NCBI GenBank assembly: GCA_963771845.1
Contig: CAVYVC010000035.1
Location: 1 to 64,000, forward strand
From: VAZQ01 sp963771845
GTDB lineage: Bacteria > Pseudomonadota > Alphaproteobacteria > Rhizobiales > Xanthobacteraceae
Direction: 5' to 3'
DNA: 64,000 nucleotides
Notes under the pieces: generated by a model
What the model was told of the DNA's origin: nothing
Databases searched by the model: none
What the model saw: only the letters and a program-made list of their open reading frames with translations
In this document: one piece after another, positions 35,573-46,618 of the stretch
Layout: each line of letters starts with the position of its first letter
How positions within the stretch are numbered: the stretch's first letter is position 1
Program-made: the position numbers and the translations under genes

Positions 35573-36351
35573 CCTTCCCGGTGGCGAGGCCGCTCGGGTT
35601 GCGCCTGCGGCCGGTCACGGCCTTGCGGATTATGATCATTGTCGCGGTGCTGGTGGGCTGGGAGGCGCTGGCGGCTTCCGGTCTGCTCTACCGGGACGTG
35701 GTGCCGTCGCTGTTCGCGATCGCAAAAGCGCTCTTCCAGATGCTGCGTGATCCCGCCTTCTATTCCCATCTCGGTACGACCGCGTACGAGATTGGCATTG
35801 CCATGCTCATCGGCGGATTGAGCGGCCTTGCCGTCGGCATCGTGCTCGGCGGCAGCAGGTTCATGGCTCGCGCCTACGAAGCCTACCTTTATTATCTCGG
35901 TCCCTGTCCCAAGATCATCTTCTTCCCGATCATGATCATGTGGTTCGGTGTGGGCCCGGGTTCGAAGATCGCGATGGGGGCGATTTCATGCTTTTTTCCG
36001 GTGGCGCTCAACGCCGCAGGTGGCATGCGGCAGATCGACAAGGTCCTCATCCGGGTTGGGAAAAGCTTTCGCGCGAATACCTGGCAAATGGTCACAAAGA
36101 TCTATCTGCCCGCGATGCGCCATCCAGTCATCAACGGCGTGCGCCTCGGACTGGGCGTCGCGCTCATCGGCACGCTGCTGGCGGAAACCAAATTATCGAA
36201 CCGCGGAATTGGTTTTCTCGTCATCCAGGCCTACAGCATCTTCAACATGCCGCAGATGTATGCGCTGCTGATCATCCTTTTCGTGATCGCCATCGGGGCG
36301 AACAGCCTCATCGGCCGGATCGGCGGGCTGGATAACATCAGGGGATCGTAA
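35551..36351 (+). CDS. NitT/TauT-type ABC transporter permease (second subunit)
   Basis: A 266-residue inner-membrane permease with the EAA-like loop IDKVLIRVGKSFRANTWQMV, then TKIYLPAMRHPVINGVRLGL. Its helices include RIMIIVAVLVGWEALAASGL and ALLIILFVIAIGANSLIGRI. It pairs with the preceding permease as a heterodimer, unlike many NitT systems that use a homodimer. No periplasmic binding protein follows: the next DNA is a short direct repeat and a terminator. The partner binding protein must be encoded elsewhere. Confidence 0.9.
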   Translation: MAEAGRLTFPVARPLGLRLRPVTALRIMIIVAVLVGWEALAASGLLYRDVVPSLFAIAKALFQMLRDPAFYSHLGTTAYEIGIAMLIGGLSGLAVGIVLGGSRFMARAYEAYLYYLGPCPKIIFFPIMIMWFGVGPGSKIAMGAISCFFPVALNAAGGMRQIDKVLIRVGKSFRANTWQMVTKIYLPAMRHPVINGVRLGLGVALIGTLLAETKLSNRGIGFLVIQAYSIFNMPQMYALLIILFVIAIGANSLIGRIGGLDNIRGS

Positions 36352-36424
36352 AATCAGGGGATCGTAATAGGGGCGCGCAGCCAGAGAGGTAACCACCGAA
36401 TTCCAGCGCCATGCATGGTCCGGG

Positions 36425-36459
36425 AACAAAAAGAAACCGGACTCGTTGCGAGTCCGGTT
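36425..36459 (-). terminator. Intrinsic terminator for the response-regulator gene
   Basis: AACCGGACTCG (36,435-36,445) and CGAGTCCGGTT (36,449-36,459) form a perfect 11-bp stem with a three-base loop. Read on the minus strand it is followed by TTTCTTTTTGTT. The stem touches the stop codon of the response-regulator gene. On the plus strand a shorter CAGTTTT follows, so it may also end the ABC operon. Confidence 0.8.
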
Positions 36460-37529
36460 CAGTTTTGCCGGCGCAATGGCCGACAATCACCTTCCAGAGG
36501 GGAACAGCTGACGGCTGGAGGAATGTCGGTAATGAGGCAACCTTCGGCCGCCAGTGCGCGGCAGTATGCTCCCGGTATTCCCGCGAACAACACAAAGCTT
36601 CGCATGCCAGCCATGCATAGGGAACCACCCCCGAGACCCGGCGCCGCCGATGCGACGCGCTTGTTGCAAACATCGACCCCGGTCAAGGGGTGCATCCGCA
36701 CCGGCAGCTTCAACCTGAGTTTCTCCACCGCAATCACGGCCTCGGTCCGGCTCGCAACCTTGAGCGCCTTGAGGATGGCAGTCACGTGATTCTTTACCGT
36801 CGGTTCCGCCAATCCCAGCACACGCGCGATCGCCTTGTTGCTTTTTCCCTGCCGCAACACCGCGAGCACTTCGATCTGCCGCTGGGTGAGGCCGAGTTGG
36901 AGGGGGCAGGCTTTGCTCGCATCGCTCGCTGTCTCTTTTGATCCTGTCTCGCGCCTCAGGACGTCCGAAGGAATATAGGTGCCTCCGGAAATCACCAGTT
37001 CGATCGCGCTGAGGATCACCTCGCACGAAGTGCTTTTCGGGATGTAGCCTACGGCCCCGAGTTCGAGAGCGCGCATCACCTCGCCCATGTCACTCAATTC
37101 GGCAAGGCACACCACGTCCGTCGTAGGACGACGTTCGCGCAGCGTGGCCAGCGCGGAAAAACCGTCTCCGTTGGGCGCGGTAAGGTCGAGAAGAATGAGA
37201 TCAACATCGGAATTTTGTTCCAAAACCCGCATCGCTTCCCCGCAATCGGAAGCTTCCAGTGTGACTGCCTCGCGCTTGAGTTGGGCAAGCACCCCGCGCA
37301 ACGCATGCCGAATCAAGACATGATCATCGATGACGAGGATCTTCAGAGCAGGTCCGGCTGGCGCGCGCTGAGCGCTTTCTGCCTGGCCCAGAACCAGCTT
37401 GAATTGCTTCTCCGGTCCGTGACCCTCGATTGGCGCGAGGGATCTGCCGGTCTCCCGCGGTGACCAATTCGACGCCACGCCTGGCTTATGTTTCAGCACG
37501 AGCATTGGGCACCGCGGGTTGGAGAGCAA
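36459..37529 (-). CDS. NarL/FixJ-type response regulator with unusual terminal extensions
   Basis: The core is a receiver domain (about 62-190) with D68-D69 in LVIDDHVLIR, the phospho-acceptor D115 in LILLDLTAPNGDG and K165 in GYIPKS. A LuxR-type helix-turn-helix follows (about 213-272: GLTQRQIEVLAVLRQGKSNK, then PTVKNHVTAILKALKV). The switch Ser/Thr position reads VVCLAEL, with Ala. After the DNA-binding domain there are 79 more residues rich in Gly, Cys and Ala, not typical of the family. About 60 residues precede the receiver, so the start may be later than 37,529. No histidine kinase is adjacent. Confidence 0.8.
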   Translation of the reverse strand: MLSNPRCPMLVLKHKPGVASNWSPRETGRSLAPIEGHGPEKQFKLVLGQAESAQRAPAGPALKILVIDDHVLIRHALRGVLAQLKREAVTLEASDCGEAMRVLEQNSDVDLILLDLTAPNGDGFSALATLRERRPTTDVVCLAELSDMGEVMRALELGAVGYIPKSTSCEVILSAIELVISGGTYIPSDVLRRETGSKETASDASKACPLQLGLTQRQIEVLAVLRQGKSNKAIARVLGLAEPTVKNHVTAILKALKVASRTEAVIAVEKLRLKLPVRMHPLTGVDVCNKRVASAAPGLGGGSLCMAGMRSFVLFAGIPGAYCRALAAEGCLITDIPPAVSCSPLEGDCRPLRRQN

Positions 37530-38045
37530 ACATCATGGGACCCATTCTAGGCCCCCGAGATCGACAGGAGTGTGAAGGTCTTCACACTTTTGTATCTATC
37601 CGCACCGAACGGCATGGCTCGGTGGCGTCGACGTGAATGCACGAACTGTGCCTGTTTTGCCCCTCGGAATGGGGAAGGACCCTCATCGCGGCCGTCTTCG
37701 CGTTCAAACGCGGAATTTCAGGCACTTGAAAACCGGCAGCAGCGCTCGCCCGTACCTATTTCCCGGGACAAAAGAACCAGCTCTGTGGGCGCAGCGCTCT
37801 CTAATTCGAAGCCGACGTTAGTCCTGCGACCAAAGCATCAGCTGGTCGAAACCCGATCATGCGCTCAACTCTTTGACAGAGCGAGGCATTTTCAATCGCG
37901 TCAAAATGATGACGCTGCAGCACTGCGCCATCAGGATGATTCAGCGAACGCCTCGATTCGCTTATTAGGCACCTTAGCGGCGCGTCCGTTTTGTCCGTGT
38001 GGATGTAAAGCGAATGCAGCCGCTTGTGGACTGAACAGCATATCG
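37530..38045. other. Intergenic region upstream of the TSUP gene
   Basis: This 516-base gap separates the divergent response-regulator and TSUP genes. An open frame runs through it into the TSUP gene from 37,572, but the translation has no membrane or domain pattern before the ATG at 38,046. I see no RNA gene or repeat in it. Confidence 0.35.
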
Positions 38046-38813
38046 ATGGGACAGATCGACGTTACTCATTTGCCCTATATTTCCCTGCTGGCTGTACTGC
38101 TGGCACTATTTGCAGCCGGCACGACAAAAGGCCTTATCGGGATCGGCATGCCGATTGTCGCCGTGCCCCTGCTTAATATTGTCGTCGACTTGCGGGTCAC
38201 CGTCGCATTGCTGTCAATCCCTTTGATCATCACTAACATTCCTCAGGCCATTCAGGGCGATCCGATACCAATCCTTCTCAGAAGACTGACGCCAATCTTC
38301 GTTGGACTGGTCGTAGGAGTTTTTGTCGGAGTTAGCCTGCTCGCATCCACGAGCCCTGCGGTTCTAAAACCGGTCGTCGGCATCATTTTGATCGCGATTG
38401 CGGTGCTGATGCTGATATCTCCTCGCTTATCCGTGCCGCCAAAGGTGGAGCCTATTGCGGGTCCGGTTGCCGGTCTTGTCGGCGGACTGGCTGGCGGACT
38501 CGCCGCTCTGCCGGGACCCTTCGTCTTCATGTATTTGCTGGCTCTCGGCATCAATCGCGATCGGTTCGTGCAGTACTCATCGATGTTTCTGACCGTCGCT
38601 GCGACGCTTATGACATTGACGCTAGGAGGCAAGGGTCTGCTGGGATGGAGCGACGCCGCTATTTCAACTTTGGCCACGCTGCCGATTTTCGCAGGAATGT
38701 GGATCGGCACGCATGTGAGGCGGTTTGTATCCGCTGAGATTTTTCGCAAAGTCATTCTTGGAGTTGTAGCAGTAAGCGGGGTTCATCTCGTGGCAAGCGC
38801 GATATCGGCATAA
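38046..38813 (+). CDS. TSUP-family (TauE/SafE) membrane exporter
   Basis: From the ATG at 38,046 the protein has 255 residues and about eight hydrophobic helices: YISLLAVLLALFAAGTTKGL, GLVVGVFVGVSLLASTSP, VVGIILIAIAVLMLIS, GGLAGGLAALPGPFVFMYLL and a last helix AVSGVHLVASAISA. The internal duplication with TTKGLIGIGMPIVAVPLL and a second Gly/Pro-rich start is typical of TauE/SafE. Members export sulfite, sulfonates or other organic anions. No sulfur-metabolism gene is adjacent, so the substrate is open. Confidence 0.87.
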   Translation: MGQIDVTHLPYISLLAVLLALFAAGTTKGLIGIGMPIVAVPLLNIVVDLRVTVALLSIPLIITNIPQAIQGDPIPILLRRLTPIFVGLVVGVFVGVSLLASTSPAVLKPVVGIILIAIAVLMLISPRLSVPPKVEPIAGPVAGLVGGLAGGLAALPGPFVFMYLLALGINRDRFVQYSSMFLTVAATLMTLTLGGKGLLGWSDAAISTLATLPIFAGMWIGTHVRRFVSAEIFRKVILGVVAVSGVHLVASAISA

Positions 38814-39014
38814 GGGGATCCTGTCGAGGATATACCCGATACGTTCGTCCCAATACCAAAGAATCTCTCCAATACCAAAGAAGCTCTTTGGTTGAACATC
38901 GAGAGCTCATTCGGGACTTCAGGCTGATTCACGCCGCGCATTGAAGTTATCAGGATGTTTACGCGGGATAACGATCGGGCTTTCAAAGTTCGACAGATAA
39001 AACGGGAGCCAGCC

Positions 39015-39206
39015 ATGGCGACGATCGCCGGCCTGAGATCACTGCGTGAGACCAGCATGCGAACTGGGCAAGCCGAAACGCTCTCCAGCATATGGTCGGG
39101 CGAACTCGTCGTCGCGACGGCATGGCTTGCGGTTTATCTCGTGATCGTCGCCGTAACCATCAATTCGGAATCGCTGTCGAGCGCTATCGAGATCGTCGCG
39201 CGCTAG
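39015..39206 (+). CDS. Small single-helix membrane protein
   Basis: From the ATG at 39,015 (GGGAG upstream) it encodes 63 residues. Residues 1-35 are polar (MATIAGLRSLRETSMRTGQA), then one membrane helix (LVVATAWLAVYLVIVAVTIN) and a short tail. No family recognised. It ends just ahead of the HTH-only LysR-like gene. Confidence 0.45.
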   Translation: MATIAGLRSLRETSMRTGQAETLSSIWSGELVVATAWLAVYLVIVAVTINSESLSSAIEIVAR

Positions 39207-39213
39207 CTGGACC

Positions 39214-39576
39214 ATGCTCATGGAGATGCATCAGGTCCGCTATTTCCTCGCGCTGTGCGATGAGCTTCATTTCACACGCGCCGCGAAGCGCTGCGGAGTC
39301 GCGCAGCCCTCGCTGACGAAGGCGATCAGGACGCTCGAAAGGGAGCTCGGCGGGCCACTCTTCCATCGGGAGCGCGGGAAGATACGCCTTTCGGAGCGCG
39401 GGCAGGCGGTCGCGCCGTTTCTCGAAAATCTCAACTGGTGCGCGCAGGCCGCCAAACGCAAGGCCGCTGATTTCAATTCGTCACAACGTCGACTCAATGG
39501 AGGCTCTGATGCGGAAGTGGGTCTATCTCGTCGCAGTCATCGCGATCGCAGCCGTGAGCTTGGGCTTTCTGGTTAG
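39214..39576 (+). CDS. LysR-type HTH domain protein without effector domain
   Basis: The start reads MLMEMHQVRYFLALCDELHF and TRAAKRCGVAQPSLTKAIRT, then LERELGGPLFHRERGKIRLS, a clear LysR winged helix-turn-helix. After about 90 residues the sequence becomes low-complexity and stops at 120 residues, with no periplasmic-binding-like effector domain. Short HTH-only LysR proteins exist in Bradyrhizobium-like genomes, so this may be a genuine small regulator or a truncated gene. Its 3' end overlaps the next small gene in another frame. Confidence 0.65.
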   Translation: MLMEMHQVRYFLALCDELHFTRAAKRCGVAQPSLTKAIRTLERELGGPLFHRERGKIRLSERGQAVAPFLENLNWCAQAAKRKAADFNSSQRRLNGGSDAEVGLSRRSHRDRSRELGLSG

Positions 39577-39703
39577 GACCGGGTTAGAAGTCCCGAAGCC
39601 GGAGCTCTCGGTTCAATCCGGTAATTCCATTTCAATTGAAAGCCTGCACCGCGCGATTGATATGAAGCTGCTGCCGGTTCAGGAGATCAAGGACCCGGTC
39701 TGA
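39509..39703 (+). CDS. Small exported or membrane-anchored protein
   Basis: The ATG at 39,509 follows a strong GGAGG (39,498-39,502). The 64-residue product starts with a signal-anchor helix (MRKWVYLVAVIAIAAVSLGF) and ends SIESLHRAIDMKLLPVQEIK then DPV. I recall similar short proteins with the IDMK-LPVQ ending in Bradyrhizobium-type genomes, function unknown. It overlaps the end of the HTH-only gene, which suggests coupled translation. Confidence 0.6.
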   Translation: MRKWVYLVAVIAIAAVSLGFLVRTGLEVPKPELSVQSGNSISIESLHRAIDMKLLPVQEIKDPV

Positions 39704-39746
39704 TCTCGGTCGCTACGAAGGCTGGCTTAAAAGCCCCGCGTCCCGC

Positions 39747-40643
39747 TCAGAAATGCCAGCGCTGGGCCTTGGCGACCAGGAAATCACGAAATACCTGGAC
39801 GCGCGCGACGGTCTTGAGCTCTTCGGGATAGACGAAATACGCGTCGAGCGCGATCGAGTCCGATTCGCCGAATAGCTGGACGAGGCCGCCGTTCTCTTCG
39901 ACCAGGTAGTCGGGCAGCAGTGCGACCCCGATGCCGCGCTGGCAAGCGCGCAGAATGCCAAGCACCGAGTTGATCGTGAGCGCGGGCGTGCGCGGGCCTT
40001 TCCCGTCGCGCCCCACTTCAATGAGCCAGCGCCGGTTTTCAAGGTAATTCGGCACCGTCCCCCCGAGCAGCAGCACCCGGTGGTTGTCGAGATCATCCAA
40101 CGCGCGCGGGGTGCCGAAGCGCTTGATGTATTCCGGTGATGCATAGGCATGAAAGCGTACCGAGAACAGCTTGCGCTGGATCAGGTCGGGCTGGGTGGGC
40201 TGGCGCAGGCGAATGGCGACATCGGCCGCGCGCATGGCGAGATCAAGCTCCTCGTCGGTCGTGATCAAGGTCAGATGGATATCCGGATAGAGCTCGACGA
40301 ACTCGCCGAGGCGCGGGGTGAGCCAATGCACGCCGATCCCCGGGGTTGTCGTGACGCGCAGGTCTCCGTTTGGCCGCTCGCGGCTGTCGGTGAGTTTTGC
40401 GCGCGCAGCTTCGAGCTGCATGAACACGTCATGCGCGGTGTGCTGAAGAAGCTCGCCCTGCTCGGTGAGAATGAGTCCGCGCGCGTGGCGATGGAACAGC
40501 GAAACCCCGAGCTCCTGCTCGAGCGCCGAGACCTGCCGCGACACCGCCGATTGCGACAGTCCCAATTGTTCGCCGGCATGGGTGAAGCTGCCGGCTTCGG
40601 CCGCGGCGTGGAAAACCTTAAGCTTGTCCCAGTCCATGCTCAT
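39747..40643 (-). CDS. LysR-family transcriptional regulator downstream of trxB
   Basis: With the ATG at 40,643 (MSMDWDKLKVFHAAAEAGSF) the protein has 298 residues. The winged HTH is THAGEQLGLSQSAVSRQVSA then LEQELGVSLFHRHARGLILT. The substrate-binding domain follows (TTTPGIGVHWLTPRLGEFVE, ADVAIRLRQPTQPDLIQRKL, ACQRGIGVALLPDYLVEENG). It starts 19 bases after the trxB stop, so both are likely one transcript, an arrangement seen in related genomes. The effector is unknown. Confidence 0.88.
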   Translation of the reverse strand: MSMDWDKLKVFHAAAEAGSFTHAGEQLGLSQSAVSRQVSALEQELGVSLFHRHARGLILTEQGELLQHTAHDVFMQLEAARAKLTDSRERPNGDLRVTTTPGIGVHWLTPRLGEFVELYPDIHLTLITTDEELDLAMRAADVAIRLRQPTQPDLIQRKLFSVRFHAYASPEYIKRFGTPRALDDLDNHRVLLLGGTVPNYLENRRWLIEVGRDGKGPRTPALTINSVLGILRACQRGIGVALLPDYLVEENGGLVQLFGESDSIALDAYFVYPEELKTVARVQVFRDFLVAKAQRWHF

Positions 40644-40662
40644 AGGCGCTTTCGTCGAACCG

Positions 40663-41625
40663 TCATTCCGCGGCGATTGCGGGCTCTGCTTCGCCGTGTG
40701 CTGCAAGGTAGCGCTCGGCTTCGAGTGCGGCCATGCAGCCCTGTCCGGCGGCGGTCACCGCCTGGCGGTAGACGTCGTCCGTCACGTCACCGGCGGCAAA
40801 CACACCGGCGACCGAGGTCGCTGTCGAAGGGGCGGTCTTGATATAGCCGGAGGGCTTCATTTCCAATTGTCCGGTGAACAACTGAGAAGCCGGGGTGTGG
40901 CCGATGGCCACGAACACGCCATCGACCGTCCGATTGCTGATCGCGCCGGTTTTGACGTTGCGAAGGACGGCCCCCGTTACCTTGAGCGGGGTTTCTTCGC
41001 CGACCACCTGATCGAGCACGCTATCCCAGACCACTGTGATCTTCGGGTTTCGGAAGAGCCGATCCTGCAGAATCTTCTCCGCGCGAAAGCGGTCACGGCG
41101 GTGCACAACGGTCACGCTGTTGGCAAAATTGGTGAGGAACAGAGCCTCCTCGACGGCTGTATTGCCGCCGCCGATCACCAGCACATCCTTGCCGCGGTAA
41201 AAGAACCCGTCGCAGGTCGCGCAGGCAGAGACGCCATACCCTTTGAATTTCTGCTCCGAGGGTAATTCAAGCCAACGTGCCTGCGCCCCGGTTGCAATGA
41301 TGATGGTATCGGCCAGAAAGCGCGCCGCCGAGTCGCATTCGATTGGGAACGGCCGCCGCGAGAGATCGACCCTGCTCACATGATCCGGCACAAGCGTCGT
41401 GCCGACATGCTCGGCCTGCCTCTGCATCTGCTCCATCAGCCAGGGTCCTTGGATCACTTCGGCAAAGCCGGGATAGTTCTCCACATCAGTCGTAATCGTG
41501 AGCTGACCGCCGGGCTGGATGCCCTGGATGAGGACGGGCTGGAGCATGGCACGGGCGGCGTAAACGGCAGCCGTATAGCCCGCCGGACCAGAACCGATGA
41601 TGACGACCTTGGCATGGTTGCTCAT
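40663..41625 (-). CDS. trxB: Thioredoxin-disulfide reductase
   Basis: The 320-residue flavoprotein has an FAD motif VVIIGSGPAGYTAAVYAARA, the redox-active C135 and C138 in SACATCDGFFYRG, an NADPH-binding VLVIGGGNTAVEEALFL and the C-terminal FAD motif VAGVFAAGDVTDDVYRQAVT. It reduces thioredoxin with NADPH in the cytoplasm. Length and motif order match low-molecular-weight TrxB exactly. It is followed by a LysR regulator. Upstream, 218 bases separate it from greA without an obvious gene. Confidence 0.96.
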   Translation of the reverse strand: MSNHAKVVIIGSGPAGYTAAVYAARAMLQPVLIQGIQPGGQLTITTDVENYPGFAEVIQGPWLMEQMQRQAEHVGTTLVPDHVSRVDLSRRPFPIECDSAARFLADTIIIATGAQARWLELPSEQKFKGYGVSACATCDGFFYRGKDVLVIGGGNTAVEEALFLTNFANSVTVVHRRDRFRAEKILQDRLFRNPKITVVWDSVLDQVVGEETPLKVTGAVLRNVKTGAISNRTVDGVFVAIGHTPASQLFTGQLEMKPSGYIKTAPSTATSVAGVFAAGDVTDDVYRQAVTAAGQGCMAALEAERYLAAHGEAEPAIAAE

Positions 41626-41843
41626 GGCCAGCGAAAAAAGCCCCCGTTAGAGACGTTTAGGGCGGCCCTGGAGCCGCCAACCGACCCCGTCAATCTATGG
41701 GTTCTGCGCAGCTATGCAAGATACGCAGATCGATTTGCCCCCAAGCGACGAATGCCGGGGGTATGGCCGAAGCCGCAAAGCTGGGGATCGGTTAACGCGG
41801 GCTAACGCCAATCTGCCGGGCGGCCGCAGCAGCTGCCATCGCC

Positions 41844-42317
41844 CTAGCGCCACTCGACTTTCTTGATTTCGTAAGCCTTGGCGCCACTGGGCGTGACGAC
41901 CTCGACGCTCGTGCCCTTGGACTTGCCGATAAGAGCGCGGGCAAGCGGGGAGGTAATGGAAATTTTGCCCTTCTTTGCATCGGCTTCCGGCTCGCCCACT
42001 AGCTGCCAGACCTGCTTCTTGGCCGTGTCCTCGTCGACGAGGGTTACGGTCGCGCCGAATTTGATCGTCTCGCCGGAGAGCTTGGACACATCGATCACCT
42101 CGGCGCGCGCCAGCTTGTCCTCAAGCTCGGCGATGCGGCCCTCGTTGTGGGATTGCGACTCCTTGGCGGCATGGTACTCGGCATTCTCGGACAGATCGCC
42201 GTGCGTGCGCGCGTCCGTAATCAGCTGGATAATGCGGGGACGCTCGACCTGCTGTCTATGCTTGAGTTCATTCTCGAGCGTGGAGTAGCCCTCCCCTGTC
42301 ATCGGGATCTTTTCCAT
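41844..42317 (-). CDS. greA: Transcription elongation factor GreA
   Basis: The 157-residue protein has the N-terminal coiled coil (MTGEGYSTLENELKHRQQVE, RIIQLITDARTHGDLSENAE, YHAAKESQSHNEGRIAELED) with the acidic tip D/E residues that trigger RNA cleavage in backtracked polymerase. The C-terminal FKBP-like domain is VTLVDEDTAKKQVWQLVGEP and ISITSPLARALIGKSKGTSV. Size and order match GreA. It follows carB on the same strand with a 123-base gap, as in related genomes. Confidence 0.96.
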   Translation of the reverse strand: MEKIPMTGEGYSTLENELKHRQQVERPRIIQLITDARTHGDLSENAEYHAAKESQSHNEGRIAELEDKLARAEVIDVSKLSGETIKFGATVTLVDEDTAKKQVWQLVGEPEADAKKGKISITSPLARALIGKSKGTSVEVVTPSGAKAYEIKKVEWR

Positions 42318-42440
42318 TGTTCTTCAAACCTCCGATAGCAAAGAGACAATAATTCTGATCGCGGGCCGAACCGAATCCGGCCACGCGACCCTGAACTCTG
42401 TCCAATCCCGTGCCGTCTGAGCCTCCTCAGCGCGCGGGAA

Positions 42441-45722
<3,282 letters not shown>

Positions 45723-45817
45723 GGGTTCAGGTATGGGGGTGGCGCCGAGGGCGAACGGGTTGCCCAGCCTCGCGCACGCGCGGTTTAGACCAGAATCGGC
45801 CGCCGCGAAACCCCCCG

Positions 45818-46579
45818 TTACGACGGTTCCCAACCCTGCTTTCGGTGCGCGAGAAACGTCATACGGGCCGGATTGTGGCCGATATTTGCGGGCGCGCGCT
45901 TGGCCAGGAAGCCCGACACCCCAAGCTTTTCGACCATGGCGCGCTCACTATAACGCGTGAGACCCAGGCGCGAGCGCAGGCGCCAGTAATCCGAGACAGC
46001 CGTGCGCACCAATCCTATGAGAGCGGCACCAAAGAATCCGTTCGTTGCTGCGAACTTCAGAAGGGCCATGGCGTCCGTTGCCGCAGAGACATGCGGTGGG
46101 ATGATGTCGCCAAGGATGAGGAGGCCCTCTCGCCGCAGCAGCCTGTGGAACAGCGCGAGCAGCACATCAGCTTCTTTGGCCGTGATATATTGTGCGACTG
46201 AATGCATCACCACCACGTCAAACGTGGCCGGCTCAAAAGTGGCGATCTCCTCTGGCGACCGTACTTCGATTGCGTCATGGCCGTGAAACCGCGACGCGAG
46301 CGCACCGCGCACCTTTGGGGCTGCTTCACACAACACGAGACGCCGCGCAGGGGGCGTTATCAGGTCGGCGTGCAGGGCTTCGCCGCAGCCGTAGTCGAGG
46401 ACCTCCGCGTCTTGCGGGACATGCTTGGACAGGTGGGTTGCGATTGTGCGGTAGTGGATGTCGCGATGCCGGGCATTGACGTAGATCGAATGCTCAGAAT
46501 CCCAAAAGGCGACCCATTCGCCCATCATTCCATTCCGCATTGGCCATAAGTGCGGGCGAGGCCTCGCCTCCTTGCCCAT
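45818..46579 (-). CDS. Class I SAM-dependent methyltransferase between carA and carB
   Basis: Up to 253 residues. SAM-binding motif I is AEVLDYGCGEALHADLI, followed by ARRLVLCEAAPKVRGALASR and TFDVVVMHSVAQYITAKEAD, the usual class I order. The C-terminal part has a hydrophobic helix (MALLKFAATNGFFGAALIGL). The target is unknown. ATGs at 46,579 and 46,540 are both possible; neither has a strong ribosome-binding site. It lies in the same orientation as carA (39 bases after the carA stop) and carB, so it is probably co-transcribed. Confidence 0.78.
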   Translation of the reverse strand: MGKEARPRPHLWPMRNGMMGEWVAFWDSEHSIYVNARHRDIHYRTIATHLSKHVPQDAEVLDYGCGEALHADLITPPARRLVLCEAAPKVRGALASRFHGHDAIEVRSPEEIATFEPATFDVVVMHSVAQYITAKEADVLLALFHRLLRREGLLILGDIIPPHVSAATDAMALLKFAATNGFFGAALIGLVRTAVSDYWRLRSRLGLTRYSERAMVEKLGVSGFLAKRAPANIGHNPARMTFLAHRKQGWEPS

Positions 46580-46618
46580 TGCTGCTCAGCGAGCTTCCCC
46601 CGGATGATCACGCAAGGC

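Noticed and set aside
36338..36372. Short tandem ATCAGGGGATCGTAA repeat after the second permease
   Set aside because: Only two units; probably a local slippage duplication, not a functional site.
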